Below, in pieces: positions 1 through 11,394 of a stretch of 64,000 nt of DNA (positions are counted from its first letter, which is position 1; each line of letters starts with the position of its first letter). The notes beneath the pieces were generated by a model, which saw only the letters and a list, made by a program, of their open reading frames with translations, had not been told where the DNA came from and made no database searches. Source of the stretch: Dimorphilus gyrociliatus (lineage: Eukaryota; Annelida; Polychaeta; Dinophilidae); assembly GCA_904063045.1 (NCBI GenBank), contig CAJFCJ010000002.1:1572422-1636421 (forward strand), given 5' to 3'. Both the position numbers and the translations under genes were made by a program.

Positions 1-1370
1 AGAGACGTGGGAGGAGAGGTAAGTAACAATCCTTCTCTCTGAAGAAAATTTAGATGAAAGGAAAACAATTGCCAACTTATTCGAATATAAAAAGAAAATT
101 CCATACATATAAGCTTTTATTCGGACAAATGAGCATTTCTTATGAGATAATATCTAAAATAAACTGACTTGTTGTCTCTCTTTTTGTTCATACTCAATCA
201 TATCTCTATATTAATATTTAAATAGGAGGATTGACATCATCACTATTATTTAAATATACCGTCTTCTATCAATAAACAATGTACAAATTAACTTTAAGTT
301 TATACGTTTTATTACAAGTAATCTATTTCCGGTTTGTACAAAATAAACATGAAATTTGGATTGATGGTAATTCTATAACTTTCAACGGTAGCGAAACGAT
401 TGAATTTGGCAGCGGTAGAGAGTTTTTTATAAGTCAATTTATCGATTACTTAATTAAAATTCTAAACCATCTTACAAAGATTTAAAGGAGAACGAACGGT
501 GGATGAAAGCCAAACTCATTCGATTAGCTAATCAAGTTAAGAGAGATACCCTGCATTACGTAAGGAAACGGAGTAACGTTAATGGAACAGGCACTAAATC
601 AAAGCCCGAAAGAGGAAATCACGTGAATGCCAGGAAAGGTGTTAAGAATGAATTTACTAAAACAGCAAATGGAGTCACGTATTTCCGGTATATGAAAAAA
701 AGAAATAAATTAGTTTATTAAAGTAAATAGTGTTAATTAATTTAATGTATATAAATTATGTAACAATAGACTTCCAAAGAGTGTAAATATAGACCATCTG
801 GATGCTAAAAATTTTCAATGGAATCAACAATTAAATTCTTATGTAATAGGTAGTTCTCACTTTGATACTTCTTTACCATCAGCTCTTTATTGGATTCCAG
901 AAGAGGCTTTTCTTGAGTAAATAACCTTAAAAATTTGATAACGACCTCTTTTCCGATCTAGGCCTATTTATTTTTTTTCCTCTTAAACAGACATCCTATC
1001 CAGCGAAGAGAGAGTAAGAAGAATTTAGAAAAAATATACATTATTTTCTTAATAATTACTTCTAGCTTCGTTATTATTGTAAGATTCATTGTTTACTTGT
1101 AAATTTATTCGATATAAGCGTTACGCAACAGGTGATACTTCTCAAGTTTGTCTGTAAGAAATTAAACGAAAAGCGCAATTACTCATCTTGTTTGTAAGTG
1201 ATTAATAATCTAGACTTTTTAAAAGATAAGAATTATATTACTAACTTAGGAAAGAACATAGAATTGAACTTGGCGAGGATGAAGAAGAACAAAGAACGAA
1301 TGAGTTTATAATATCAAATAAATCGGAAAAAGTACCGTTAGTTAAAGAAGATTCTCTATTCTCTGATTGA
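1..1370 (+). CDS. 3' part of an unidentified single-pass membrane protein (seven exons, partial)
   Basis: I assembled exons 1-18 (partial), 319-414, 480-687, 770-916, 991-1078, 1132-1193 and 1250-1370 from GT-AG sites. The reading frame is kept across all six introns (about 53-300 bp), and TGA is at 1368-1370. The visible part is about 245 residues: a soluble region with a Lys/Arg-rich stretch, then a hydrophobic segment of about 20 residues (IYIIFLIITSSFVIIVILL) split between exons 5 and 6. After it come a basic stop-transfer cluster (KFVCKK) and an acidic tail (GEDEEEQ) ending VPLVKEDSLFSD. This is the layout of a type I or tail-anchored membrane protein. I do not recognise the family, and the N-terminus lies left of the window. 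Joining by phase is strong evidence that the gene is real; topology is inferred. Intron 2 (415-479) and intron 3 (688-769) could be misread as short separate ORFs. Confidence 0.68.
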
Positions 1371-1747
1371 TTGTGTCTTTCGTTACTTAACTTTTCAATT
1401 ATTTGTTTATTTTCACTTTAAATCTATTCGAATTACTGATATAAGACTTCTGTAAAAAGTTTACTTTATCATTTATTGTTATCTCAATAGACATATACCG
1501 ATGAAACGTTTCGTATGGTTTCGTCTGTTCTCCGATAAACAGAATCGAACAAAGTTTTATAATACAATTGTATATAATAATACGGAAGAAAAAGGTGACT
1601 GGATTTTGAGATATAATAAACAGATTGGATTATTATTTTATAAATAATTAGTCGGTAGATAGTCGATTTAGATACTGAGAGAGAAAAACTTTGTAAAGGT
1701 CGAGATAAAAGGATGAAAGTGATGGAATAAAAAAAAACTGTTTTCAA

Positions 1748-1755
1748 TATAAAAG
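1748..1755 (+). promoter_or_regulatory. TATA-like box upstream of the Tctex1 gene
   Basis: TATAAAAG lies about 95 bp upstream of the first ATG of the dynein light chain gene and about 380 bp after the preceding gene stops. A TAGATG-type motif in reverse orientation follows directly (1754-1767). The assignment as core promoter is inferred from position and sequence only. Confidence 0.4.
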
Positions 1756-1842
1756 CGACATCTAGTGTTGAAAGTGAGAGAAAACATTTAAAAAGTTGTG
1801 GGAGGGATTTTATTTTTCACTCCTACATCCGTAACATTTAGA

Positions 1843-2439
1843 ATGACGTCAATGGGATATTTAAAACAGCAAAAGAAAAGAATCTATATTTTTAAAAACA
1901 TAGTTATGAATCGTACAATGAAAGTAAATAGGGCTGAGAGCGACGTTAAACAGTCAATTGGACGTTTAGAGAATACGTACAAATTGAAACCCGATAGCAA
2001 ATTAAAAGAGTCTTTATTGCGTAACATAGCTAAAAAGATACTTGATGGTAATTTAACCGGTAAAAAGAGTAGATAAATTAATCCAGAATTCGTTTTCCGA
2101 TAGATTTATAAAGAAAAAAAAACATTAAATAGACTGTTTTCTTATTCTAATCTAAACATTCTGTATATATTTTTTTCTCCGATAGGCTTAAAATATGAAG
2201 CTGAAATAATGAGAATTAAGGTCAAAGAATTGACCGATAAAATAAATGACCTAATAAAGACATTACATATCAAAAGATATAAATTTACAATTATTCTTCA
2301 TATAGTAGAAAGAAGAGGTGGCATTACGATTGGTTCACGTTGTTTATCCGACGTCGAATCTGATTTACAAACTAGTTATGCGTTTAACGCTCCTACTTTT
2401 TCAGCCATATGTTGTATATACGCGTTCTATTGCGAATAA
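1843..2439 (+). CDS. Tctex1-domain dynein light chain (DYNLT family)
   Basis: There are two exons, 1843-2059 and 2186-2439, joined in phase (G|GC) across a 126-bp intron with a T-rich acceptor tract. The product is about 156 residues and ends with a Tctex1 domain. Visible signatures are ENTYKLKP at the domain start, then KRYKFTIILHI, a GGITIGSRC strand and the closing CCIYAFYCE, matching TCTEX1D/DYNLT proteins in order and spacing. Such proteins are light chains of cytoplasmic or axonemal dynein (often intraflagellar-transport dynein) and bind intermediate chains as dimers. The N-terminal extension is basic and variable, so the start could instead be a Met further in (for example the one at MNRTMKVNR). 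Which subfamily member it is (TCTEX1D1/DYNLT5-like or TCTEX1D2-like) cannot be decided here. Confidence 0.85.
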
Positions 2440-2691
2440 AATTTCAGTCTTTATTGTTTTTTATGCTTTTTACTTTTTATCTCTTTTTTATTTCAATACG
2501 TAATAAAAAAGAAAAGTGAAGAAAGCCATGAAATGTTAAAAAAAAATACTGTACTTTATTTTTTTTCTGTTTGTTTTATTATTTAAAAACATCCATTTGA
2601 CAAACATAAATTAACACTTTTGTAATGTACAAACTGTAGCTTGTAAGAAGGAAAGAAAAATTTCCAAGTTTAAATCTACCTAAGGAAAGTT

Positions 2692-2725
<34 letters not shown>
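2692..2725. repeat. (GA)n microsatellite followed by G run
   Basis: About 13 GA units followed by a run of nine G residues. Simple sequence with no coding value. Confidence 0.9.
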
Positions 2726-3708
2726 AGAGAAAGAAAGAAAAAGTAATGGGTTAGGAAATAATTTGTTTGGAAAAGGAAGATATAAACGTATGAGATAAAT
2801 AAGCTATGTTCTATCATGCATTGCGCATCGCTGGAAAAAACTTTGGATAAACCTTTTTTGCCTTGTTTATTATAGGCACGTAACCTTGAAAATCGCTTAC
2901 TAAACACATTTTTCTTAAACTTTCTATATGATGTATACAGGTGCAAGCGGGCAACTGTTGGCACGTCGACGTTTGGGCATTTGAAAAGAATGTGTTTTCC
3001 ATTTCAGAATTTTCTTAGGAATTTATAAATACAGAAATATACGTATATTATTGTATACATATTACATTCCTTATCTTCTTTATTACTTATATATATATAT
3101 ATATTACCTAGCGCTCTCCTTAAGCATAAATTTAATAGAATTTATTTATAAATAATTGGTGTAAGGTGTCTAAAAAAAGGTTATGTAGGCCAAAAAAGAT
3201 AAGCAGATGGCCCCCCCCTCCTATACGTCAAAATGATTACGTAAAATGAGTTATACAATCGAATATACAAACTCGGTAAAACTATGATAAATCACTATTT
3301 AAAATAACGAAAAAAGCCAGCTTGCGCAGTTAAAAGCTGTTTAGATAAATTGGAAATGGAATAAGAAGTTCTTGGGTTTCAACGGATGGACGCAAGATAA
3401 AAGGAAAGGAAGATTGTAGCCAACAGGTGTGTCTGACAGTATAATTACCACGGAATTTTTTGACGAATATTTCTCCTGAAACAGCCTCAGAATCAACTGG
3501 TTCTTGGCCATCGATTCTTTCTATGTAAACTCTTAGGAAAAACTAGGTTTTGGGATATAAAGTTGTCTTATTGGGTTATCAATCCTCACCGACATACCAG
3601 ATACATATAGAACACGATCGGTTCCGTGTCATCGACAAAGCAAACATTTATTTTCCGCTAGAGGACAGCATCGGGGCTCAGCATCTGGTTCGCACGTTTG
3701 GTCCGACC

Positions 3709-3723
3709 GTTGCTATAGACAAC
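3709..3723 (+). promoter_or_regulatory. RFX X-box-like site upstream of MRTF
   Basis: GTTGCT-ATA-GACAAC matches the RFX consensus RYYNYY-N(1-3)-RRNRAC with a 3-nt spacer and lies 78 bp upstream of the proposed MRTF ATG. A GC-box-like CCACGCCCC follows at about 3727. Function is inferred from motif and position. Confidence 0.4.
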
Positions 3724-3800
3724 AGACCACGCCCCCTTCCTGGCAAACTGGCAAACTCATGGTTAGTCTGTGCAGACACTCAGTGAAAGATGAGTGAGGG

Positions 3801-6800
3801 ATGAGGTGCAGCGAATACGTTCCAGGAGCCTCGGCGCTCAAGAAAACTTCGAAAAGTCCATCTAAGAGTCCATCTAAGCATCAGCCACCCCTAGTTACTC
3901 CGGATGAACATATTCAACGTGTAAAACTACATCTTCGCCGATTTCTTACATCCAGACGGACGCTATCGCTACGCGATGACGACGAGCCAGCAGTGAAGAA
4001 AGGTAGGTCTAAAGCGACGCCTAAACTTATATAGCTAAATCTAGGTGACGCTTCGAGCGTCACTTACTTACCAAAAAACTTAACGGTAGGGCCAGATAGG
4101 CGTTCTTTGCACATTGTGTTTCGTATTATAGAGTGAGTGAGTGAATGAGTGAGTGAGTGAGTTAGGGGCACAGAATGCCTGTGTCTGTATATGTGTGAGT
4201 GAGTGTGTTAGTGTGTATGTATATATGTGCATGAGAGTGAATGTAGGACCGAGTGTATGCGAAAATGAAAGCATGGCAATGGCAAACAAAAAGAAAAGTT
4301 TGTAATCACTAAAGAATTAGTTAGTAGACGAGACTTTCTTTAGCTCTTATTTTTTTATCATCTTTCTGTCGATAATTATTTACTCATTATTTATTCGTTG
4401 AGATAAGAGTGTCTTACTCACGGAATAGGGAATCTGTAACTAATTAATAAATAACCGTGAACGTGTCAGCTACTGTCAACATTCTCTTACCTATCCCTCG
4501 GGCGACAAATGACAGTACACCCCATACGCGTTATGTGTACATTAATGTATACATATAGATATAAAACGTTTATTGTTTTTCCAATTCCTCGTTATCCGAT
4601 AGCTGTTATCGTTTTACGAAACGTCTAGAACGCTTCATGACCTTTGATATATATTACATGCTGACCTTTTTCCATCGATGCTGAAAACAGGAAAGTTTGA
4701 CGAAGAGAAAGAAATCGAGCATTCTTTCGACGAAACCACAGAATTTAACAACCGTTCAGGTATGGCTTTAATTTTCTTACCATTCTGATAAAAAGGCAAT
4801 ATCTAAATATATACCTTACTTCCACTTTACCCTTTCCCTTCGATAGTTACGCACATATCTTTAATAGAAAACATACATAAAAGTTTACTTTGAGTCACGT
4901 GACTTGTTTTATTGAGCATAATTCGTTGCCGTATCTAATTATAAGCGATAAAGCGTTCGACCGAATTAACGAATTAACACCCCCACTAAGCTCGCCACGT
5001 TTGTTTGCTGTAAGATTTCGCCTACATGCCTCTGCAAAAAAAAAACGAGCAAGAAGGTAAAGAGGTAGACAGAGAGAGTGAAAGAGTAAGTATATGTGCG
5101 GGAGCGGGGGGGGGAGGGGGAGAAATGCCCGATTGCTGACTCACAGCCCGACGATAAACAACTGCAAAAAGCGGAGCGCTTGCAGTCGCTGTAGTCTTTT
5201 TCCCGCCTGTTTACGTAATAAACCGGGTGCTCCTCGTTTCTCATCCCGGCTGTTTGTCGTTGTTTGTCTTATACACTCTGCAGGTCGTGCTCGTTTTTCA
5301 CTCTCCGCGAAGAATTTTTATTTGGTCTGGAAGATAAAAAAAAGAGATTGAAAAGGGTGTGGAAAGTAGGGAAAGGGGTAAAGGGTCGTCTGCATGCTAC
5401 GAAATATAAATGATGGCAGGGCAAAAAGTAAGTTTTAAGTGGTACATTGCGTAATGAAGGCGAGTGTTCTGTGTTCCTGGCATCGGTTTCCAAATTGCAA
5501 AAGCCGCCGCCAAACCTTTTTATCCTTCCGTTTTACTAAACGAGCACTCGTAAGCACTTTAGAAGATGAAAGGCTACGTATTCGGGACGTATATTCTAAA
5601 TAATGAATACAGAGTGCGCGTTCTCTAAAAACCACCCAGAGTAATGGATTTGCCAAAAGCCGTGCGCGTCTTATGTGAAAGAAAAAAAAGCGAGTAAAAG
5701 TTTAGCAGCGCTCTGGAAAAAAGTTGTTTTAACCAATTCATGACGTCACTATAAAAAAAAACGTTCCTATGGTTACTGGTTGTGGCCTACGAAAAACAGG
5801 TGGCGTTCGACTTTTGTCCCGGGGTGCCTGGGATTCTAAAACTTTTCTACATTCCTGAAATAATTCAAAGACCGCTTGGCAGTTTTCCCTTTTCATTACG
5901 ATACTTCATTACCAGAAATATGTGAAAAAACATTTATAAGAATGGGGAGTAACCTTTTTCACATTTTACAGAACTTGTAGTGCACATTGAGGCCGCATGA
6001 GAGTTATAAAACAAAGACGCGAGTATTTATCGTTATCTTGTCACGCCCTGCCATTGCGCCTAAAGACACGCGCCTACGAACATTCCTTATCTAAACACGA
6101 CCGCTAAATCTATACACGCTTTATCAACTGGCACGCTTTTCTAGGATTCTTTCTTACCGCTTATGTCGACCTTTATCTGATCTGTTTTGCCTCTCGTTCG
6201 ACTTTGGCAGGGACTGATTGACAATCCTTGTCACCCATAAGGCTATGTTCTGCACGGGGTTCCTATCGAAGACAGGGGAGGTCACGTGGCACAACATCCG
6301 ATACGACATATGAAGAGATAGAGTCTATTATCTCTAATGAATAAAATAGCCGGCGGATGGCAGTATATTGGAATAGCCCCGTCCCGTCGAACCCTCTTCA
6401 AAGGGGACCTCACCGCCAGCCAGATAAAAATGTCAACAAGCGGCCCCTTTGATGATACTAATTGGCCGCATTCCTCTAAACCTCTTATCCTCTTCATCCG
6501 TTTATAAAAGGAAAGAAGAAAGAGCTTTTAACATATTGTTTTCTGCTTTTCTAACTCCGAGAAAACTCGATTTGACATGCCCGTGCAACGTCGTTAAAGA
6601 TTAGAGATAACACGCTTATCTTAATTACATTCCACGAAAGCCCCAAACGCGTTTTTATCTCCTTTCACCCTTTTCATTTTATTATTATTTTCTTTATTGA
6701 CCTTATTAATTTATAGTATATTTCATTTTTAACAATGGTAGATTTTGAAAGAACGGAGGAGAACCAAACAAATACTTCTTCATCATCTCCTTATCCGTTT

Positions 6801-7645
6801 ACGACTATTAACGGTGGTAGTGCCGGAAGTGATTTTAGTCCCAAGTCGAGCCCATTTAGTCCACTGTCTTCTCCAACGCCCGTCGCTGATTTCACGGACG
6901 ACGACGACTGTCTATTACCCGCAACTCCTCCGGAGTTAAAGGAAGGTCTAGACTCAGATACTATTACGTTCATCCATAGGTATGTAGGCCTTTTACGAAA
7001 ATGTGGTTAAATAATTTGTCTTAAAAACGTAAATTGGACATGTATCTAAAACAGAATCTACTGCAGAGAGTGTAGAATGGAAGAGCAAAAACGTTGCGGA
7101 GAGGACGAAGCGTCACCATCGTCACCTTGCGTTCAAGTCGAGCACATGTCGAATGATTTAGAAAAGAATCGAGACGTACTGGAAAGGCGATTAAACCAGA
7201 GACGATCTATCAGTGAATCAATTGGCCAAGGTATGTATCTTTAGAGATTTCTTGGAAAAAAAATTATACTAGATCTAGTTTAAGGAATTGATTGAACAAT
7301 ACGAAAAAATAGAGATATTTGTTTATGTTCCCCATGGTGGGCAGGCGATATTCACCTGCAATACAGCAAACTAAGCATTACGTCAGCAGTCATTCACCCT
7401 GCTGATTTATTATAAGGCTAACGTTTCATTCGTTCTGTTTACCCTTCTCCGAGGCTATCCGTACTACATAACTATTTTCTAAAAAGCAACTGAATATTTT
7501 CTTTTAACAGCTTTATCGACTCCACCTCATTACGCCACCCAACAAAAACAACTGCAACTTTCCAAGGTAAGATTTTTTAAGAATATAATATAAAAAAAGA
7601 AAGGAAAGTAGATAACGCGAGAGAGACGGAAAAGAGAAAAGAGTG

Positions 7646-7686
<41 letters not shown>

Positions 7687-10275
7687 AAAGATACATGTAA
7701 AGAGTGAAGATAAATAGTTAGAAAAAAAATGGTACCCATAAACAAAGTAATCTAGCGATAAAAAATGTCCTAGTATGCTAACTGAAATCTTTTTTCTATT
7801 TAGTTTAAGGCGCCTTACTTTTTTTATTAAAAAAAAAACATTACTAGCAGAGGCAAATGCGGGGAAAGATAAACAAAAAGTATATAAATTTTTAGGCGGA
7901 AACGAAATAGGAAATCTTATTAAGATATTCGATATCTCGGGCACGCGGCTCCACTCTTTGCTCCGCTGATTGTTTTTCGACTAAACACCTCTTCTAATGC
8001 CATTCGCTTGGAGAATAGCGAATGGTGTTTATTTTGAATACTAGCGCTTGATTCGTGACATATGGAAAGCTTTTAATTACTAAGAAAGTCTTTTTTCTTC
8101 ATACAATTTCATTCATCAGCTTATCTGAAAAAAAGTAAGCCTAGATAGCGATTCTTTTATTCGTTTACAAAAGTCAAGGTTTTGGCTTTTCGGCAACTAA
8201 GTATGGAAATCATTCGTATAATAGATGAAAGCGGCTTGTGTATGTAATTAGTGTGTACAGCGCATCCTAATCGACTTCACCTGATGGAACATCAACATAA
8301 CTAACCCCGTTTTACGATCGTCTTTAACTCGTTTAATCTTACTGAAAGTCTTTAATACCTAACAGACGAGCGATCTTCTAAAGCAGAAAATCGAGCAGAG
8401 GCCGGACAGGAAGTCGCTAGTTGACCAGAACATTCTTGATGACTGCAATATAGATCCATCGTTGTACGATAGACAGAGGCAATTAAAGAAAGCCAGACTA
8501 CAAGACGATTTATCAGAGCATTTAAAAAATAGACCTGGTCCGTTAGACTTAGTGAGGGACAACATTCTACCAGCAGATCAAGATTTACAAGAGGCTTTAC
8601 TGAATGATGATAGTCAATCGGCGGATGATGAGCAGTGGTTAACAGATGATTTAGAAGTGGATGATCTAAATATTACATCATTGATTGATAGACTACAAGA
8701 AGGTTTTCTTGATGGAGCGAACACTTCATCGAACACGTTCAACTTAGTTAATTGCTCTCAAGCGACTTCGCCAGCTTCCAGTACTTGCAGTACAGCTAGT
8801 AGCACGGCTGGAGCAAACATTTGCAGCTTTCGAAGATCACGAGATAAGATACGACAGCAAAAGTTTACACAGCGAAACAAAATTATAAAATTCCATGAGT
8901 ATAAGGGGCCGCCAAATCGTAAGAAGAGTCCGATAAGGCAATCTCAACCATCTCCACCAGTCGTTGTAGACGACGAGCCGCCTCCAGACACAAACTATGG
9001 AGCTATTCTTAAACAGCAGCAAATGTACTTAGATTGGGAGCAAAATTCTACTCAAATAAAACCTCCAACTCCTGTAACGCCTCCCCCAAATCCGAAACCA
9101 GTGAAAACGAGCCCGAAGACGCCGATCAAAGCTTTAGATGACCTTCGGGTCAATGATCTGAAGAGTGAGTGTCGTAAGCGTAGCCTACCGGTATCGGGTC
9201 CCAAACCACATCTGTTGGAAAGATTAAAGCAATTTGCTGAAGAAATTGTCACAAATTATAATGCTGCTTTAAAGTCGACCCCTGAGACCCCTACAAAGGA
9301 GGAGGCGGATGTTACCTCTCCACCGCAGTTGTCGCCGCCTAATTCTGTAGACGTAAACGATAACCCGAACAAAGATGAATTGCTTCGTCAACAACAACAG
9401 GAGATTGAACAATTAAAAAAGGCGCTGGCAATGTCTGAAGCAAAACTGCAACAGAAAGAAGGCCAAGGGAAACCTACTCCCCAGCCTATTCGTCCAGCTC
9501 CGCCGCCCAAATCATCATCGGCGCCTCTAATCGCCCAAATTCGCGTTTTACCGACCAACAATGGCTCAAATTCCGCTCACCCACCTTCTCAGAACATTAA
9601 AATGGTTATCGCTCATGCTCTACAGCAGGCACTAGGTCAAGGAATGAGTTTGGGTACTGGATCGAAGGTTGTCCATCTGAGAACAACCCCCAGCGGCCAA
9701 TATCAAGTGATCGTATCAAATCATACAATTGATAGCGCAAAAAGGTGAGAAAAGTCAGAATTTATTAGAAATTCGTACCAAAAAAAACACAACAAAACTG
9801 TATCTAATCCCTATTTCTTATCAGTTCGACGAAATCGGAAACGCCGACTACCAAAATGCCTCCCAATTACGAACAAGTTGTCAGGGGCCGAAGCGAAGAG
9901 GTTATGCAATTCGTTAACCCGATTATGGACCAATTAAGCAATAAACAAGTCGAAGTTCAAATTGATGATGGAACCACGACCGAAAAGCAGTTCAAGGATG
10001 TTCTAGATGTATTGCTATCGGACGAGGCGGAACGTATTAACGGCGCACTGGAATGGAATGATGATTTGATGCAGCTGCCAGTGCCGACTGATACAACATT
10101 GGCATCAAATCTAGCCCCTACACCACCCAGTGTTTCATGCTCGTCCAATGAGCTCGACGACTGGCTGGAAAGTATTGTCGGGACTCCTTCCGAACCGTCT
10201 TCCGTTTTACCGTCATCCATCGATTTCCTCTTCAACGACCTTCAACCCACGCTTGACCCGTTATTGGACACTTGA
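3801..10275 (+). CDS. Mrtf: Myocardin-related transcription factor (MRTF/MAL)
   Basis: There are seven exons: 3801-4002, 4691-4759, 6742-6979, 7055-7230, 7511-7566, 8366-9744 and 9825-10275, all phase-consistent, giving about 856 residues. The protein is an actin-regulated SRF co-activator: G-actin binds the RPEL motifs and keeps it cytoplasmic. Visible are a degenerate RPEL1 (LERRLNQRRSISESIGQ, split by an intron at 7231), RPEL2 (about 248-273, KIEQRPDRKSLVDQNIL) and RPEL3 (about 297-318, HLKNRPGPLDLVRDNIL). These are followed by a basic/B1 SRF-binding region (KIIKFHEYKGPP, then NYGAILKQQQMYLDW at about 457), a SAP domain (about 501-535, LDDLRVNDLKSECRKRSL), a Gln-rich leucine zipper (about 583-612) and an acidic Ser/Pro-rich C-terminal activation region. 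The first two exons are lineage-specific and rest on splice phase only. An in-frame ATG at 6735, just before the exon 3 acceptor, could start a shorter isoform. Confidence 0.9.
4131..4162. repeat. (GAGT)n microsatellite
   Basis: About eight GAGT/GAAT units in the first MRTF intron, followed by a further GTGT-rich stretch to about 4220. Confidence 0.85.
4760..6741. other. MRTF intron 2 with possible internal promoter
   Basis: A 2-kb intron that is GC-richer than its surroundings. It holds a CCAAT - CRE (TGACGTCA, 5741-5748) - TATAAAA (5750-5756) array. No protein-coding segment with recognisable similarity was seen; open frames at 4966-5244, 5094-5351, 5269-5493 and 6282-6497 look like chance. 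Confidence 0.45.
5733..5756 (+). promoter_or_regulatory. CCAAT - CRE - TATA array (possible alternative MRTF promoter)
   Basis: Within 24 bp are AACCAAT, the full palindromic CRE TGACGTCA and TATAAAA. The array lies about 980 bp upstream of the in-frame ATG at 6735, which would give an MRTF isoform without the first two exons. Promoter function is inferred. Confidence 0.35.
7568..8365. other. MRTF intron 5 with GA repeat and hairpin
   Basis: This intron separates the RPEL1 region from RPEL2. It holds a (GA)n microsatellite (7648-7682) and a 9-bp perfect inverted repeat CCATTCGCT / AGCGAATGG (8000-8025, 8-nt loop). No coding signal was seen. Confidence 0.6.
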
Positions 10276-10616
10276 TTGGACCACTCTCCTATTTTCATTC
10301 CGGCGCGATGGGAACGACCAGTTATAGACATTCCCCTGCACCATTCCAGCGCCGCCCTCTTCTTCTCCTTTTCTTCTAAGAAGTATGAAAAAGCAAGCGT
10401 GCAGTGCCTTTTCTTCCTTGCAGCACACAGTAAATAGTTGCCGTTATAGTTCCAGGTAGTTAGACCTCGTATTTATTATAATTTAATTTATTCGTAGCGT
10501 CTAATTATTTCAATACGCCCCTTTAGAATTAGGTTGCGTATACATTATATGCAGAATGTTTCTTTTTTTTTTCTTGCTCTACATAAAAACCACATACAAG
10601 CATAAATTCATTCAAG

Positions 10617-10658
<42 letters not shown>

Positions 10659-10736
10659 CACTATAAATATAAACATACACGCATATGAAAATATAAATGC
10701 ACTTAACATTTTTATGCACTGTACCTAAAAAGAAAT

Positions 10737-10742
10737 AATAAA
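10737..10742 (+). terminator. MRTF polyadenylation signal candidate
   Basis: AATAAA about 460 bp after the MRTF stop codon, followed by an A run. Confidence 0.45.
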
Positions 10743-11125
10743 AAAAAAGAACTACCCGTTTACTATGCATGAATTCGTTTGGTTACTAAGAATAAGGTGC
10801 TAAAGAATATATATTTTTTTTTATAAAAAAAAAAATAAGTATTAATTTTGGAGCGTAAAAATCTATTTATACAATGTATATAATAATTTATATGTGTATA
10901 TTTTAATCTATGCATATTTATATACATATTTATTTATTTATTTCAGTGTGTTGAGAAAAATTTGCACGTTAAGTTTCCATTCAATTAAAAATTAATGCCA
11001 TACTCTTATGTATTAAAAAGTTTTCCCGAATACATTTCGACTTTTGCATTTAATCTTTCATCAAGAATATTTTGTATGAGATAGAACTATCAGAATATAC
11101 CGCTTGCCTAAGCTTTATAAATTCC

Positions 11126-11175
11126 AAATGTCAAGTCAGATTATAGCAGATTATTTATTTTTCTTCTCCACGCCA
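11126..11175. repeat. Copy A of a ~50-bp direct repeat
   Basis: AAATGTCAAGTCAGATTATA... is about 80% identical by eye to 12850-12898. Both copies are followed 40-60 bp later by TAGATGGCG. They flank SPC24 on both sides. Confidence 0.6.
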
Positions 11176-11394
11176 GCTACTTTTCCAGTTCATGTTATTA
11201 CTAAATTATACGATAGATGGCGCTTGTGTACAGTTTACTAACCGACCATGAGTTTACAAGGAGGATTTAGGGCATTGTTGTAAATATTAATATTTTATAC
11301 AGAAGATTAGGCTTAGTGTATTTAAAAAATTTTGATTAAAAATTAATAACTTTTGTTTTTAATATAAAAGTAGAAAGTAAAAAAGTTTTGGGCC

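Larger units (their letters stand above)
2440..3800. other. Intergenic region between Tctex1 gene and MRTF
   Basis: This stretch contains the Tctex1 3' region, a GA repeat with an adjoining G run (2692-2725), and the likely MRTF promoter. The GC-richer end (about 3570-3800) has an RFX X-box match and a CCACGCCCC GC-box-like site. Short open frames at 2814-3002 and 3550-3786 show no recognisable domain, and I did not call them. Confidence 0.5.
10276..11394. other. MRTF 3' region and convergent spacer to SPC24
   Basis: Likely MRTF 3' UTR with AATAAA at 10737-10742, a (TA)n tract (10617-10655) and AT-rich spacer. It also holds one copy of a roughly 50-bp direct repeat (11126-11175) followed by TAGATGGCGCTT at 11214-11225. 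No gene was seen. Confidence 0.55.

Noticed and set aside
2814-3002. Cys-rich minus-strand frame and an overlapping plus-strand pseudo-exon (about 2875-2939)
   Set aside because: Neither could be connected in phase to a neighbouring gene, and both strands are equally open.
3550-3786. 78-codon frame before MRTF
   Set aside because: Starts with a non-ATG codon and stops just before the MRTF ATG; better explained as promoter sequence.
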